Source: Halochromatium roseum
GTDB taxonomy: Bacteria; Pseudomonadota; Gammaproteobacteria; Chromatiales; Chromatiaceae
Length of the DNA stretch: 64,000 nt
Assembly: GCF_016653315.1 (NCBI RefSeq)
Contig: NZ_NHSH01000065.1
Coordinates: 248,001-312,000 of the forward strand
Direction: 5' to 3'
Shown here: positions 1-7,683 of the stretch, piece after piece
Layout of the letters: each line of letters opens with the position of its first letter
Numbering within the stretch: position 1 is the stretch's first letter
Translations under genes and position numbers: made by a program
The notes under the pieces: model-generated
Databases searched by the model: none
What the model was told of the DNA's origin: nothing
What the model saw: only the letters and a program-made list of their open reading frames with translations

Positions 1-653
1 CGAAACCGGCCAACGCCTTCGCGCGCTACGCACCCAGCGCCGATGGCATTTCCCCCATGCCGTCACCCGGAATTCCAGGCTTCGAATACACCGCTGACGG
101 ACTCGCGCACAACGCGCAGGGCACACCGTCGAGCAGCGCCAGCGATCATCGCGAACAGCTAAGCAAGCTCATGCACAAGCTAACCGCACATGACTACGGC
201 GACGCCTGGGCTCGAATCGACCGCGGTCAGCTCGCTGATGAACCAGCTGACAGCATGATCAGCCTCCTGACCTGGGGCTCGAGCTGGGGCGCGGTCCAGG
301 AGGCAACGACGCGGTTGCGCGAGCAAGGCGCACAGGTGCAGAGCATTGGGCTGCGATTGCTGGCCCCGCTACAGCACGACCAGTTGAGCCGCGCGATCGC
401 CGGCACCCAAGTGCTGGTCGTCGAGATCAACGCCACCGGCCAGCTGTTCCGCTACCTCAACGCCGAGCGGGTGCTGCCGCCCAGTGCCCGCTCATTCGCG
501 AGACCCGGGCCGCTGCCGCTGCGCCCTGCCGAGGTCATCGCTCAGCTGCGGCTGCAACGGCCACAACCCGATGCCGACGAAAACCAAGCGGGCGGTGGCG
601 ATGAGCATGCCGGCGAGTCGCTCCAGGCTGCGGATGTTGGAGGAGGATACTGA
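1..653 (+). CDS. 2-oxoacid:ferredoxin oxidoreductase alpha subunit (KorA-like), 3' part
   Basis: C-terminal part of the alpha subunit of a 2-oxoacid (probably 2-oxoglutarate) ferredoxin oxidoreductase, which decarboxylates a 2-oxoacid to an acyl-CoA and reduces ferredoxin. The frame is open from base 3, so the gene starts outside the window. The visible protein opens with the RYAPSADGISPMPSPG stretch, which resembles the family's RY..T.DGISPR..PG segment, and ends in a Rossmann-like domain with TWGSSWG and VVEINATGQL, as in KorA. Its stop codon overlaps the ATG of the beta subunit (TGATG), so the two are translationally coupled. The fixed order alpha-beta supports the call; the exact oxoacid cannot be read from this part. 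Confidence 0.88.
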   Translation, partial: KPANAFARYAPSADGISPMPSPGIPGFEYTADGLAHNAQGTPSSSASDHREQLSKLMHKLTAHDYGDAWARIDRGQLADEPADSMISLLTWGSSWGAVQEATTRLREQGAQVQSIGLRLLAPLQHDQLSRAIAGTQVLVVEINATGQLFRYLNAERVLPPSARSFARPGPLPLRPAEVIAQLRLQRPQPDADENQAGGGDEHAGESLQAADVGGGY

Positions 654-1537
654 TGGCCCCGGCAATGATCCCCAGTCTGCGCGCGCGCGACTATCTCTCC
701 GACGTCAAGCCGATCTGGTGTCCGGGATGCGGCCATTTCGGCGTGCTCTCGGCGTTGACCAAGGCGCTTGCCTATCTCGAGCGCCCCAAGCATGAGATCG
801 CGGTGATCTCCGGCATCGGCTGCTCATCGCGTGTGCCCGCTTATCTCAACTGCTACGGTTTCCACGGCCTGCATGGGCGCGCACTGCCGTTGGCGACCGG
901 GCTGAAGGCCGCCCGACCCGACCTAACCGTGATCGCCACCGGTGGCGATGGCGATGGCTTCTCGATCGGTGGCAATCATTTCCTACACGCCTGCCGACGC
1001 GATATCGACCTCTGCTACATCGTCATGGACAACGCCGTCTACGGCATGACCAAGGGGCAGGCCTCGCCAACCACCCCTCCAGATTGGACCCAGAGCGCGC
1101 TGACACCCCATGGCACCGGCATCCCAGCCTTTCGACCAGCGGCCATCGCGCTGGCGTCCGGAGCCAGCTTTATTGCGCGCGGCTTCAGCGCTGATCCGCA
1201 CGGGCTGAGCGAACTCATCGCGCGCGCGATCCTTCATCCTGGCTTCGCCTTCGTCCATGTCTTGAGTCCCTGTCGCACCTACCGACCTGATGATCAGTCG
1301 AGCTGGAAGCAGGCCGTGCACCCCTTCGGTGAGCACATCCTGTCCACCGCAGAGACCGCTGTCGACACCCCGCCAGGGGCCAGCACCAGCACCAAGCTCC
1401 ATGTGCAGGACGACGGCCTTGGCCTCGGCGTCCTCCACGAGGTTGCCCGCAGCCAGGCCTCGACCAGCGCGACGGCTGGTGCCAACCCAGATCGCCAGGC
1501 TGCCCTCGATGCAATCGAAGCGGAGTTGGAGGCTTGA
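653..1537 (+). CDS. korB: 2-oxoacid:ferredoxin oxidoreductase beta subunit (KorB-like)
   Basis: Thiamine-diphosphate-binding beta subunit of the 2-oxoacid:ferredoxin oxidoreductase. The N-terminal WCPGCGHFG motif supplies cluster cysteines, GIGCSSR and NCYGFHGLHGRALPLATG follow, and GGDGDGFSIGGNHF is the ThDP/Mg site (GDG...N) of KorB proteins. At 294 residues it has the usual length. The ATG overlaps the alpha subunit stop by one base. In an autotrophic sulfur bacterium such an enzyme could run oxidatively to supply reduced ferredoxin or reductively in CO2 assimilation; direction cannot be deduced here. The reduced ferredoxin could feed the MBS-like complex at 14.9-25.8 kb, which is inference. 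Confidence 0.93.
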   Translation: MAPAMIPSLRARDYLSDVKPIWCPGCGHFGVLSALTKALAYLERPKHEIAVISGIGCSSRVPAYLNCYGFHGLHGRALPLATGLKAARPDLTVIATGGDGDGFSIGGNHFLHACRRDIDLCYIVMDNAVYGMTKGQASPTTPPDWTQSALTPHGTGIPAFRPAAIALASGASFIARGFSADPHGLSELIARAILHPGFAFVHVLSPCRTYRPDDQSSWKQAVHPFGEHILSTAETAVDTPPGASTSTKLHVQDDGLGLGVLHEVARSQASTSATAGANPDRQAALDAIEAELEA

Positions 1538-1542
1538 ATCTG

Positions 1543-2103
1543 ATGAGTGACCCCGCGAACGCACCCCGAGAGATCAACGCCATCAGCGCGGCCGAGGCGC
1601 TTGCCCACGCCTTGGAGCTGACCCACGATTCAGCCTCCCGCTATGCACAGCTCCAGGCTTGCCTCGAAGCACACCACAACCAGGCCGCGGCCGATATCTT
1701 GGGCCGCGTCGTCGAGCTGACGCTCGCCACAGCAAGCTCGATGCCAGGTCTCAAACCGCCCGAGCAGCTGCCACGCATCGCGCCTTGGGAGCTGATCTGG
1801 CGCTGCCCTGACCTGCTCGCGATGCGTCTCGGTGACAACGCGCCAACCGCCTGCAATCATCTGATCGGCGAGGCCGAGCTACTGCGACTGGTCCTCAGGC
1901 GTGAGCGCTGCGCGCACGAGTGCTATGCAAACGCCTGCGAGCAGGTCGCCTCGCCAGCAACGCAAAAGATGCTGAGCGCTATCGCGACGCGACAGCAGGA
2001 GCAGATCGCGCGTCTCGAGGCCCTGCTGGCCAGCAGCGAAGCCGCAGCGGGCGGTGGCACCCCGGCGCCCGGGGATCTCGACCCGCCCAACCGGCCCGAG
2101 TGA
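1543..2103 (+). CDS. ferritin-like/rubrerythrin-like helical protein
   Basis: A 186-residue all-helical protein, directly behind korB. A GGAGG ribosome-binding site at 1528-1532 lies ten bases before the ATG at 1543; a TTG at 1534 would also be in frame. The helices carry spaced Glu/His residues (for example ERCAHE) as in ferritin-like folds, but the full pair of ExxH diiron motifs is not evident, so metal binding is uncertain. The last 20 residues are Gly/Pro-rich and probably disordered. Proteins of this kind accompany KorAB in some sulfur-oxidising bacteria and may act in oxygen protection or iron handling; that role is inferred from position only. Confidence 0.55.
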   Translation: MSDPANAPREINAISAAEALAHALELTHDSASRYAQLQACLEAHHNQAAADILGRVVELTLATASSMPGLKPPEQLPRIAPWELIWRCPDLLAMRLGDNAPTACNHLIGEAELLRLVLRRERCAHECYANACEQVASPATQKMLSAIATRQQEQIARLEALLASSEAAAGGGTPAPGDLDPPNRPE

Positions 2104-2188
2104 CCCGCTACACCTATTGTCAAACGCGTGCGCCGTCACCACCAACCCAGTACAAACCCTCAACGAGCAGGCGCTCATCAAGCACCCA

Positions 2189-2821
2189 ATGAGTATCATT
2201 GTCGTCGTCGGCAACAAGGGCGGGACCGGCAAAACAACGCTCGCACTGAACCTGGCCGCCGGTCTATTAACTGATGGCAGTGTCGTGGTGATCGATGCTG
2301 ATCCGCAGCAGTCCGCCTATCAATGGCGCCTCATCGGCGGCGATCGGCCCGGGCTGCCGGCGGTCGTCGCCGCTGCACATGGGCTGGAACAAACCATCGC
2401 AGCCCTGCGCGAGACCCATCGCCATGTGATTGTCGACTGCCCGCCGTCGATCAAGGCGCCCCAAACCGAAGCTGCGCTGCGACTCGCCGAGCACGCCTTG
2501 ATCCCGGTACAGCCGTCGCCGATGGACCTCTGGGCAACCACCCATATCGCCCGCACGCTCGAGCGTGTGCGGCCAGAAAACCCGAGCCTGCAGGCGATGA
2601 TCGTGATGAGTCAGATCGAGCCGCGCACGACCCTGTCGCGGCTGATGCCTGAGGCCGTCGCGGAGCTGGACCTGCCGGTCGCGAGCACGGCGTTGCGGCG
2701 GCGCTCTATCCATCGCCACTGTGTGCTCGAAGGGCGAACCGTCTTCCAAGCCGGTCGGCGCGGCTCCGAGGCCGCTACCGAGATCCAATCCTTGATTGCT
2801 GAGATCTTTGCTGATGACTGA
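2189..2821 (+). CDS. ParA/MinD-family partitioning ATPase
   Basis: A small (210 residue) ParA-type ATPase. The deviant Walker A motif KGGTGKTT starts nine residues from the ATG, Walker A' is VVIDADPQQSA, and Walker B is VIVDCPPS. There is no N-terminal HTH, so it is the short class that positions plasmids, chemoreceptor arrays, carboxysomes or other cargo along the nucleoid. The start at 2189 puts MSIIVVVGNKGG at the N-terminus as in the family; the frame is open further upstream but lacks homology there. It overlaps by eight bases a gene for a disordered basic protein, the usual place for a cargo adaptor. No parS-like array or ParB is present. Confidence 0.9.
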   Translation: MSIIVVVGNKGGTGKTTLALNLAAGLLTDGSVVVIDADPQQSAYQWRLIGGDRPGLPAVVAAAHGLEQTIAALRETHRHVIVDCPPSIKAPQTEAALRLAEHALIPVQPSPMDLWATTHIARTLERVRPENPSLQAMIVMSQIEPRTTLSRLMPEAVAELDLPVASTALRRRSIHRHCVLEGRTVFQAGRRGSEAATEIQSLIAEIFADD

Positions 2822-3143
2822 CAAGACCCGCACCGAACGTCGCTTGCTCGCCTCCATCCGCCAAGTCAAAACCGGTGACGAGGCAACCGCCCCCGACGAC
2901 ACCACCAACAGCACGGCTGAGCAAGCCACCGCTGCCGCGAAGCCGGCGTCCCGAGCCAGGCCTAGAACAGCCACGGGTAAGGCATCACCCAGGTCGGCAC
3001 CGGCATCCAGATCAGCCAAGCCTGCGGCTTCAAAACCGCGCCAGTCGGCACCAGCATCACGCGCCAAGCCGTGGTCAACCGCGCCTAAGTCAACCGATCG
3101 CCAGGACGGTTATCAGAGTGCAAGGAGGGTCTGGCCAGACTAA
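2814..3143 (+). CDS. small disordered basic protein coupled to ParA (possible McdB-like adaptor)
   Basis: A 109-residue protein with a short charged N-terminus (MTDKTRTERRLLASIRQVK) followed by about 75 residues of Ala/Pro/Ser/Lys/Arg-rich sequence with no predicted fold, ending in ARRVWPD. Its ATG lies inside the parA 3' end (8-base overlap), so the pair is co-translated. Known ParA partners such as McdB of carboxysome positioning are likewise short and disordered, and proteobacterial McdB proteins have been described with a conserved C-terminal tryptophan; the single Trp cluster at the C-terminus here fits that pattern. No carboxysome genes are in the window, so the cargo is unknown. Homology is not established, only architecture. 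Confidence 0.6.
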   Translation: MTDKTRTERRLLASIRQVKTGDEATAPDDTTNSTAEQATAAAKPASRARPRTATGKASPRSAPASRSAKPAASKPRQSAPASRAKPWSTAPKSTDRQDGYQSARRVWPD

Positions 3144-3158
3144 CCATAGCAGACACCC

Positions 3159-3207
3159 GGGAAAACCCTAATCAGGGACTTCCCTTATTCGGGATTTCCC
3201 GTACAAT
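3159..3207 (+). promoter_or_regulatory. three 16-bp-phased GGGA..CCC boxes with a -10 hexamer
   Basis: GGGAAAACCC (3159-3168), GGGACTTCCC (3175-3184) and GGGATTTCCC (3191-3200) are spaced exactly 16 bases start to start and are followed by TACAAT (3202-3207), a good -10 box. The second copy covers the -35 position, which has no consensus of its own. The arrangement looks like a triplicated operator or activator site in front of rlpA. Confidence 0.55.
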
Positions 3208-3276
3208 GCCGTCATCGATTCGCAACAGGTGCCCGAGGCCCAGCGCCCCCCGCACCCTCAGACCAGCGGTTTAACG

Positions 3277-3675
3277 ATGACGAACACACGCAAGATCCTC
3301 CTCACCGGGCTTTTTTTGCTCATCGGCGTTACCAGCAGCCCACTGATGGCCGCCCAACCGGGCCAGGTCATGACCGGCGTTGCCTCCTATTACCACGACA
3401 GCCTGCATGGCAATAAGACTGCCAGCGGCAAGATTTACAACAAGAACAAGCTCAGCGCAGCCCATAAGACGTTGCCGCTCGGCACCCGTGTACGCGTGAC
3501 CGAACCGAAATCCGGGCGCAGCGTCGTCCTCGAGGTCAACGATCGAGGCCCGTTCGTTAAGGGCCGTATCATCGACCTCTCGCGTCGCGCTGCCACCGAA
3601 CTCGGCATGCTCAAGAAGGGCCTTGCCAAGGTCAAGGTCGAGATCCTGAGCGTTCCAGGCCGCAGCGGCGCCTAA
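3277..3675 (+). CDS. rlpA: RlpA-like double-psi beta-barrel septal/cell-wall protein
   Basis: A 132-residue exported protein of the RlpA family, which binds or cleaves glycan strands of peptidoglycan at division septa. The start at ATG 3277 gives a clean signal peptide (LLTGLFLLIGVTSSPLMAA), ahead of the barrel domain: GVASYYHDSLHGNKTASG, LPLGTRVRVT, and NDRGPFVKGRIIDLSRRAA with the conserved Asp of the family. No lipobox cysteine is seen, and there is no SPOR domain, so it is a minimal version. The boxes at 3159-3200 and the TACAAT hexamer give it its own promoter, separate from the ParA pair upstream. Confidence 0.88.
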   Translation: MTNTRKILLTGLFLLIGVTSSPLMAAQPGQVMTGVASYYHDSLHGNKTASGKIYNKNKLSAAHKTLPLGTRVRVTEPKSGRSVVLEVNDRGPFVKGRIIDLSRRAATELGMLKKGLAKVKVEILSVPGRSGA

Positions 3676-3684
3676 CGCGCATGA

Positions 3685-3799
3685 CGCGGCGCCACCCCGG
3701 AAAATGAATCGCGTGAGAGTCACGCTAACGCTGGTGGCGCCGCGCCTCTCTAGCGCCTCTCTAGCCCCTCTCTAGAAGATGAATCGCCTGAGATTCACG
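3685..3799. other. structured intergenic repeats behind rlpA
   Basis: A perfect 12-base inverted repeat (CGCGGCGCCACC at 3685-3696, its complement at 3733-3744) encloses a second hairpin, GCGTGA-GAG-TCACGC (3711-3725). Three 11-base units around GCCTCTCTAGC follow (3744-3775). A second near-copy of the inner segment, containing TGAATC..GATTCA, lies at 3779-3799 (first copy 3704-3724). It may end rlpA transcription, but has no U-run. Confidence 0.5.
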
Positions 3800-3946
3800 T
3801 TCAGTTTGTCGCAGACGTTGCGCTTTTCTATCGCATTGAACCAGCCTCCTGATCCATAGTCTGCTCTTGTACGTGGTTGGATACCGGCCACCCCGGCCAG
3901 ATCTAGATGCCACGAAACTTAGGATCTTCTTTGGGAGACTCATTCG

Positions 3947-4516
3947 ATGCTTAAGATGACACTCTACTCCGCCGCAGCCCTGATCATCGCGGCCCCGGCA
4001 CTCTCTGTCGCAGAGACCACATCCGGCGCCAACGACGAAGCCAAAGCGCTCATCCAGCAATACGCCTCTAGCCTGCAGGCTGAGCTGGTAAGCGCGATCA
4101 AAGCAGGCGGCCCAACCAACGCCATCGCGGTCTGCCAGGAAAAAGCGCCCGCGATCGAGGCCAGCCTCTCTGAATCGTCAGACTGGCAGATCGGCCGCAC
4201 CAGCCTCAAGACCCGCAACGCCAGCAACAAGCCGGACGCTTGGGAGACACGGGCACTTGAACAGTTCGAGTCCCGCAAAGCAGCTGGCCAACCGGTCAAA
4301 GGCATGAGCTACGCTGAAGTGGTCGAGACCGATGGCCAGAAGGCCTATCGATACATGATGGCGATCCCAACCCAAGAGGTCTGCCTGGTCTGCCACGGCA
4401 GCGATATCGATCCTGAGTTGGCCACCACGATCGACGCCGCCTATCCAGAGGATCAAGCGCGCGGCTATTCAGCTGGCGACATCCGCGGCGCCTTCACCCT
4501 CACCAAACCACTGTAG
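3947..4516 (+). CDS. DUF3365 (Tll0287-like) periplasmic c-type heme protein
   Basis: A 189-residue protein with a signal peptide (residues 1-22, cut after SVAE or nearby) and a DUF3365 domain. Mature helices contain the family pattern IAVCQEKAPAIEA and WQIGRTSLKTRNASNKPD, followed by KAYRYMMAIPTQEVCLVCHG with one heme-c motif (C146-H150). DUF3365 domains are heme-binding PAS-like sensors or small cytochromes; with no attached output domain this one is probably a soluble periplasmic redox protein or ligand sensor. A GGGAG ribosome-binding site lies ahead of the ATG. It stands alone, with a 400-base region on its left. Confidence 0.86.
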   Translation: MLKMTLYSAAALIIAAPALSVAETTSGANDEAKALIQQYASSLQAELVSAIKAGGPTNAIAVCQEKAPAIEASLSESSDWQIGRTSLKTRNASNKPDAWETRALEQFESRKAAGQPVKGMSYAEVVETDGQKAYRYMMAIPTQEVCLVCHGSDIDPELATTIDAAYPEDQARGYSAGDIRGAFTLTKPL

Positions 4517-4608
4517 TCGACTTGCAAAACCAGCCGCAGACGGCTTGAAGGCAGAAACCCGTTGCTGCCGAGTTGAGCGGATGCAGCATGGCCGGTATTG
4601 TTCGACCA

Positions 4609-5289
4609 ATGACCGAAACGCGCTATCAACTCATCTTCTCAGGCCGCCTGCTGGCTGGCGTCTTACCTGAACAGGCGCAGCAGGCGCTCAAGGAACGCTT
4701 CCGGCTCAGCAGCACACAGCTCGATCAGCTGTTCAGTGGCCAGCGGATCACAGTCAAGCGCGGCATCGATCAAAAGAACGCTGAGCGTTATCAACGCGCC
4801 TTCGCTGCCGCGGGCGCCCTGATCGATATCGAGCCGGCGCCGGCAGCCTCGAGCACAGCGCCAGAAGAGCGCGTGTCGCCACCGGTACAGCCTGAGCCGC
4901 CACCAGGGCAGCCCGGGCCGGCCAGCATGGACACTGCCACTGCGCCACCCTCCTCACTCGCAGATCAGGATGTTCGAGCATCCGCTGAGGGCAAAACTGC
5001 TGACCTGAAGACGACAGCCAATACGGCAATCGATCCGGCAACCGATCCGGCAATCGATCCGGCAACCGAGATCGTCGACAGTACAACCCTGCAAATCCTT
5101 CCCGCGGGCACCCCGATCGACGAGCAAGTGCCGCCGCCCCAGCCACCGCCAGATACCAGCCATCTGCGGCTTGCGCCGAGCGAGGCCACCAGCTTAGAGG
5201 ACTGCGCGCCACCACCACCGGCACCTCCCAAGTTCGATCTCAGCGCCTTGGAGCTGGCCCCGACCGATCCACCCCAACGGCAAGAATGA
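4609..5289 (+). CDS. conserved hypothetical protein with short N-terminal domain and proline-rich tail
   Basis: I do not recognise a named function. Residues 1-65 form a compact domain (YQLIFSGRLLAGVLPEQ, LDQLFSGQRITVKRGIDQ, AERYQRAFAAAGA) that recurs at the N-terminus of various gammaproteobacterial proteins of unknown role. The remaining 160 residues are Pro/Ala/Glu-rich and disordered, with a DPA(T/I) repeat encoded by 12-base tandem units (5025-5070). The start is uncertain: ATG at 4609 sits directly before the conserved domain, while 4588 and a TTG at 4573 are in frame upstream and none has a strong ribosome-binding site. Confidence 0.6.
   Translation: MTETRYQLIFSGRLLAGVLPEQAQQALKERFRLSSTQLDQLFSGQRITVKRGIDQKNAERYQRAFAAAGALIDIEPAPAASSTAPEERVSPPVQPEPPPGQPGPASMDTATAPPSSLADQDVRASAEGKTADLKTTANTAIDPATDPAIDPATEIVDSTTLQILPAGTPIDEQVPPPQPPPDTSHLRLAPSEATSLEDCAPPPPAPPKFDLSALELAPTDPPQRQE
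5025..5070 (+). repeat. 12-bp tandem repeat inside a coding region
   Basis: Three and a half copies of GGCAAYCGATCC encode AIDPATDPAIDPATE in the disordered tail of the protein at 4609-5289. A likely site of length variation. Confidence 0.8.
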
Positions 5290-5342
5290 CTCGCGTAAGA
5301 TAGGCGGCTGAATTGCACCGCTTCTAGAGAGAATCCTGACTC

Positions 5343-6566
5343 ATGGCCGACCACGCTCACATCGTCATCGGCGGCGGCATCAGCGGACTGGCGTCCGCGC
5401 ACTACTCACTGCATGCCGGCGTCGATACCCTCCTGCTCGAAGCCAGCGAACGTCCCGGTGGCTGCATCCACAGCAGCCGGTTCGACGCCCTCAACGGCTT
5501 CTGGGTCGAGGCCGGCGGACACACCTGTTTCAACAGCTACGGCAATCTGCTGGGCATCATGGAGCAGATCGACCTGCTCAAACTGACCACGGCAAAGGAA
5601 AAAAAGAGTTACAAGCTGTGGTCGAAGGGCAAACGCAGTGGCATCCTCTCCGCGCTCCACGTCTTCGAGCTCATCACCGCGCTACCGGGTCTGTTCCGGG
5701 TCAAGAAGGCGGGCAAGACCGTCGCCGAGTACTACGGCAAGGTCCTCGGCCAAAAGAATTATCAAGCATTATTCAGCCCAGCCTTCCGCTCCGTGGTCTG
5801 TCAAGATGCTGATGACTTCCCCGCTGAAGCCCTGTTCCGAAAAAAGCCTCGGCGCAAGGATGTGCTGCGCGCCTTCACCATGCCCAGCGGCCTCGCCGAT
5901 ATCCCAAGCGCGATTGCCACGCAGCCCGGTCTCAAGGTCCGTTATGGCGCGCAGGTCCAGCGCATCAGCGCGGCCAACGAGGGCGAGGACATTCGCATCG
6001 AGCTTCAGGACGGCACCCACCTCAGCTGCGAACGGGTCACGCTAGCGGTGCCGCCTGACGTGGCGCGAACACTGCTCAGCGAGGCCGCAGCAGACGCCGC
6101 CAAGGCCATCGCAGGCGTCGGCGTCGCCGAGATCGACACCCTGGTGTTGGTCTTTGAACGCTCGAAACTCAAGGTCGAAGAGATCGCCGGGCTGATCAGC
6201 GTCGATGGCGCCTTCCTCTCCGCGGTCTCGCGCGACTTCCTGCCCGACGATCGCTACCGCGGCTTCGCCTTTCACTTCCCCGGCGGCAAGCTCAGCGAGA
6301 CCGAGCGCAAGCAAGCCGCCTGCCGGGCCATTGATGCACGCGTCGACGACATCGTCGCCAAGGCCCAGGTCCGAAACCGCCTACCGTCCCTTCGCCGCGA
6401 CCACATGGAGCGGATTCAGGCACTCGACTCAGCGCTCGCCAGCGGACAGATCGCCGTCACCGGCAACTGGTTCCTCGGCGTCTCGATCGAGGACTGCGTC
6501 ACCCGCAGCCGCAGCGAGCACGAACGGCTGTTCGGCGCCTTACCGACGGCTCCAGCCGCTCAGTAG
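5343..6566 (+). CDS. FAD-dependent oxidoreductase, amine-oxidase/protoporphyrinogen-oxidase-like
   Basis: A 407-residue flavoprotein. The dinucleotide-binding motif IVIGGGISGLASAH lies at the N-terminus, followed by LLLEASERPGGCIHS, the second FAD contact of this superfamily. The middle (GGHTCFNSYGNLLGIMEQIDL) and the RVTLAVPPDVARTLL segment resemble protoporphyrinogen oxidases and phytoene-desaturase-like proteins, and the C-terminus has TGNWFLGVSIEDCV, the final FAD-binding segment. A role in porphyrin or carotenoid metabolism fits the family, but the substrate cannot be named from the sequence. It is preceded by a short gap and is not clearly in an operon. Confidence 0.8.
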   Translation: MADHAHIVIGGGISGLASAHYSLHAGVDTLLLEASERPGGCIHSSRFDALNGFWVEAGGHTCFNSYGNLLGIMEQIDLLKLTTAKEKKSYKLWSKGKRSGILSALHVFELITALPGLFRVKKAGKTVAEYYGKVLGQKNYQALFSPAFRSVVCQDADDFPAEALFRKKPRRKDVLRAFTMPSGLADIPSAIATQPGLKVRYGAQVQRISAANEGEDIRIELQDGTHLSCERVTLAVPPDVARTLLSEAAADAAKAIAGVGVAEIDTLVLVFERSKLKVEEIAGLISVDGAFLSAVSRDFLPDDRYRGFAFHFPGGKLSETERKQAACRAIDARVDDIVAKAQVRNRLPSLRRDHMERIQALDSALASGQIAVTGNWFLGVSIEDCVTRSRSEHERLFGALPTAPAAQ

Positions 6567-6808
6567 CCGCTGCTGCAGCCACAGCAACAGAGCCTTACCA
6601 TCAAAGGCGGTTCATCCTAGCAACGGCAGTTGACCGCCTCGTCACAGGTATCGGTATCTGAACACATCAGCACTCTGAGCTGGTCGCAAGCTGACCTTCT
6701 CGTGCGGAGCATAGGCTAGAGGTTATTCAACTGGCGTTTCTAGGCTCAGCCCCGGGGGGGAGCGATGCCGGGTGGCGGCAACGCCCTAGACGTGAGTATC
6801 AAACCGAC

Positions 6809-7357
6809 ATGCAAGCGAGCAGCCTCATCACCGCCTGCGACTATCCTCAGGCGGCAGCGATCAACGGCCCACTCGAGCGCGCCTTCACCGAACTAAGCGA
6901 CAGCGACTTTGAGCGCCGCTCGCATTTCATCGGCGGCCGTTTCGAGAACCTCTACCTCGAGGCCGAGCGCCTGCCCGGCCTATCGAACCTGCTCAGCTTC
7001 GGGCTCGAGCAAGCACGCGTCTTCTTGAGCAGCGGCCGCGCCGATTGGCTCGACGAGCCGATCACGGCCGATCAACCCCTCCGCACTGGCTTCTGGATCA
7101 ATGCCATGCCGCCGGGTCACAGCACCAGCCGCCACAGTCACGAAGAGCATGACGAGCTGTTATCCGGAGTCTATTACGTCAGCGCCCCGCTAGACTCAGG
7201 CGACATCCTCTTCCACGACGCCCCCTTCGAGATCCGCGTGCAGCCGCGACCTGGCCTCATGCTGCTGTTCTCACCCGCGCTGGAGCACTCCGTCGAGATC
7301 AACCGCAGCACGCATCAGCGGCTCTCGATCGCCTTCAACATCGGCCCAACGCCCTAG
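6809..7357 (+). CDS. putative 2-oxoglutarate/Fe(II)-dependent oxygenase (TIGR02466-like)
   Basis: A 182-residue protein of the family annotated as putative 2OG-Fe(II) oxygenase. The jelly-roll metal site is seen as HSHEEHDELLSGVYYV (first histidine and acid), then the distal histidine in FSPALEHSVEIN and an arginine in RLSIAFNIG for 2-oxoglutarate binding. The substrate is unknown; relatives hydroxylate proteins or small molecules. It has its own upstream region of about 240 bases, and the gene does not overlap neighbours. Confidence 0.75.
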   Translation: MQASSLITACDYPQAAAINGPLERAFTELSDSDFERRSHFIGGRFENLYLEAERLPGLSNLLSFGLEQARVFLSSGRADWLDEPITADQPLRTGFWINAMPPGHSTSRHSHEEHDELLSGVYYVSAPLDSGDILFHDAPFEIRVQPRPGLMLLFSPALEHSVEINRSTHQRLSIAFNIGPTP

Positions 7358-7683
7358 TATTGCCTGGCTTGTCTGTCTTGCCTGGCGTTGAAACGCAAGC
7401 GGATCGCATTGACGTCACCCACCCCAGCCTTTACGCATCAGATTCTCCACATCCCGACGCGCCAACACCCCCGCGCATGCGCGCGGAGAGCCAGGCATAG
7501 ACCAGATCAGCCACTGATAACAGGATGGTTTCAAATTTGGAATTGCTGCCAGCATGCATCTCCAACGATCTATAACGCGGCAAGGGGGTGGCGGTTTTCA
7601 AGGCGCGGCGAGACGCCTGTGCTAGCATCCGCCCTGCCCAAACTACACCAGAATTCACCCTGCCTGCCGCGCCTGTTTTACCT
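7358..7683 (+). other. intergenic region with a possible extended -10 promoter
   Basis: 326 bases without a gene. An extended -10 sequence, TGCTAGCAT (7620-7628), lies about 55 bases before the hydrolase ATG and could be its promoter; no matching -35 is seen at normal spacing. Nothing else is recognised. Confidence 0.3.
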
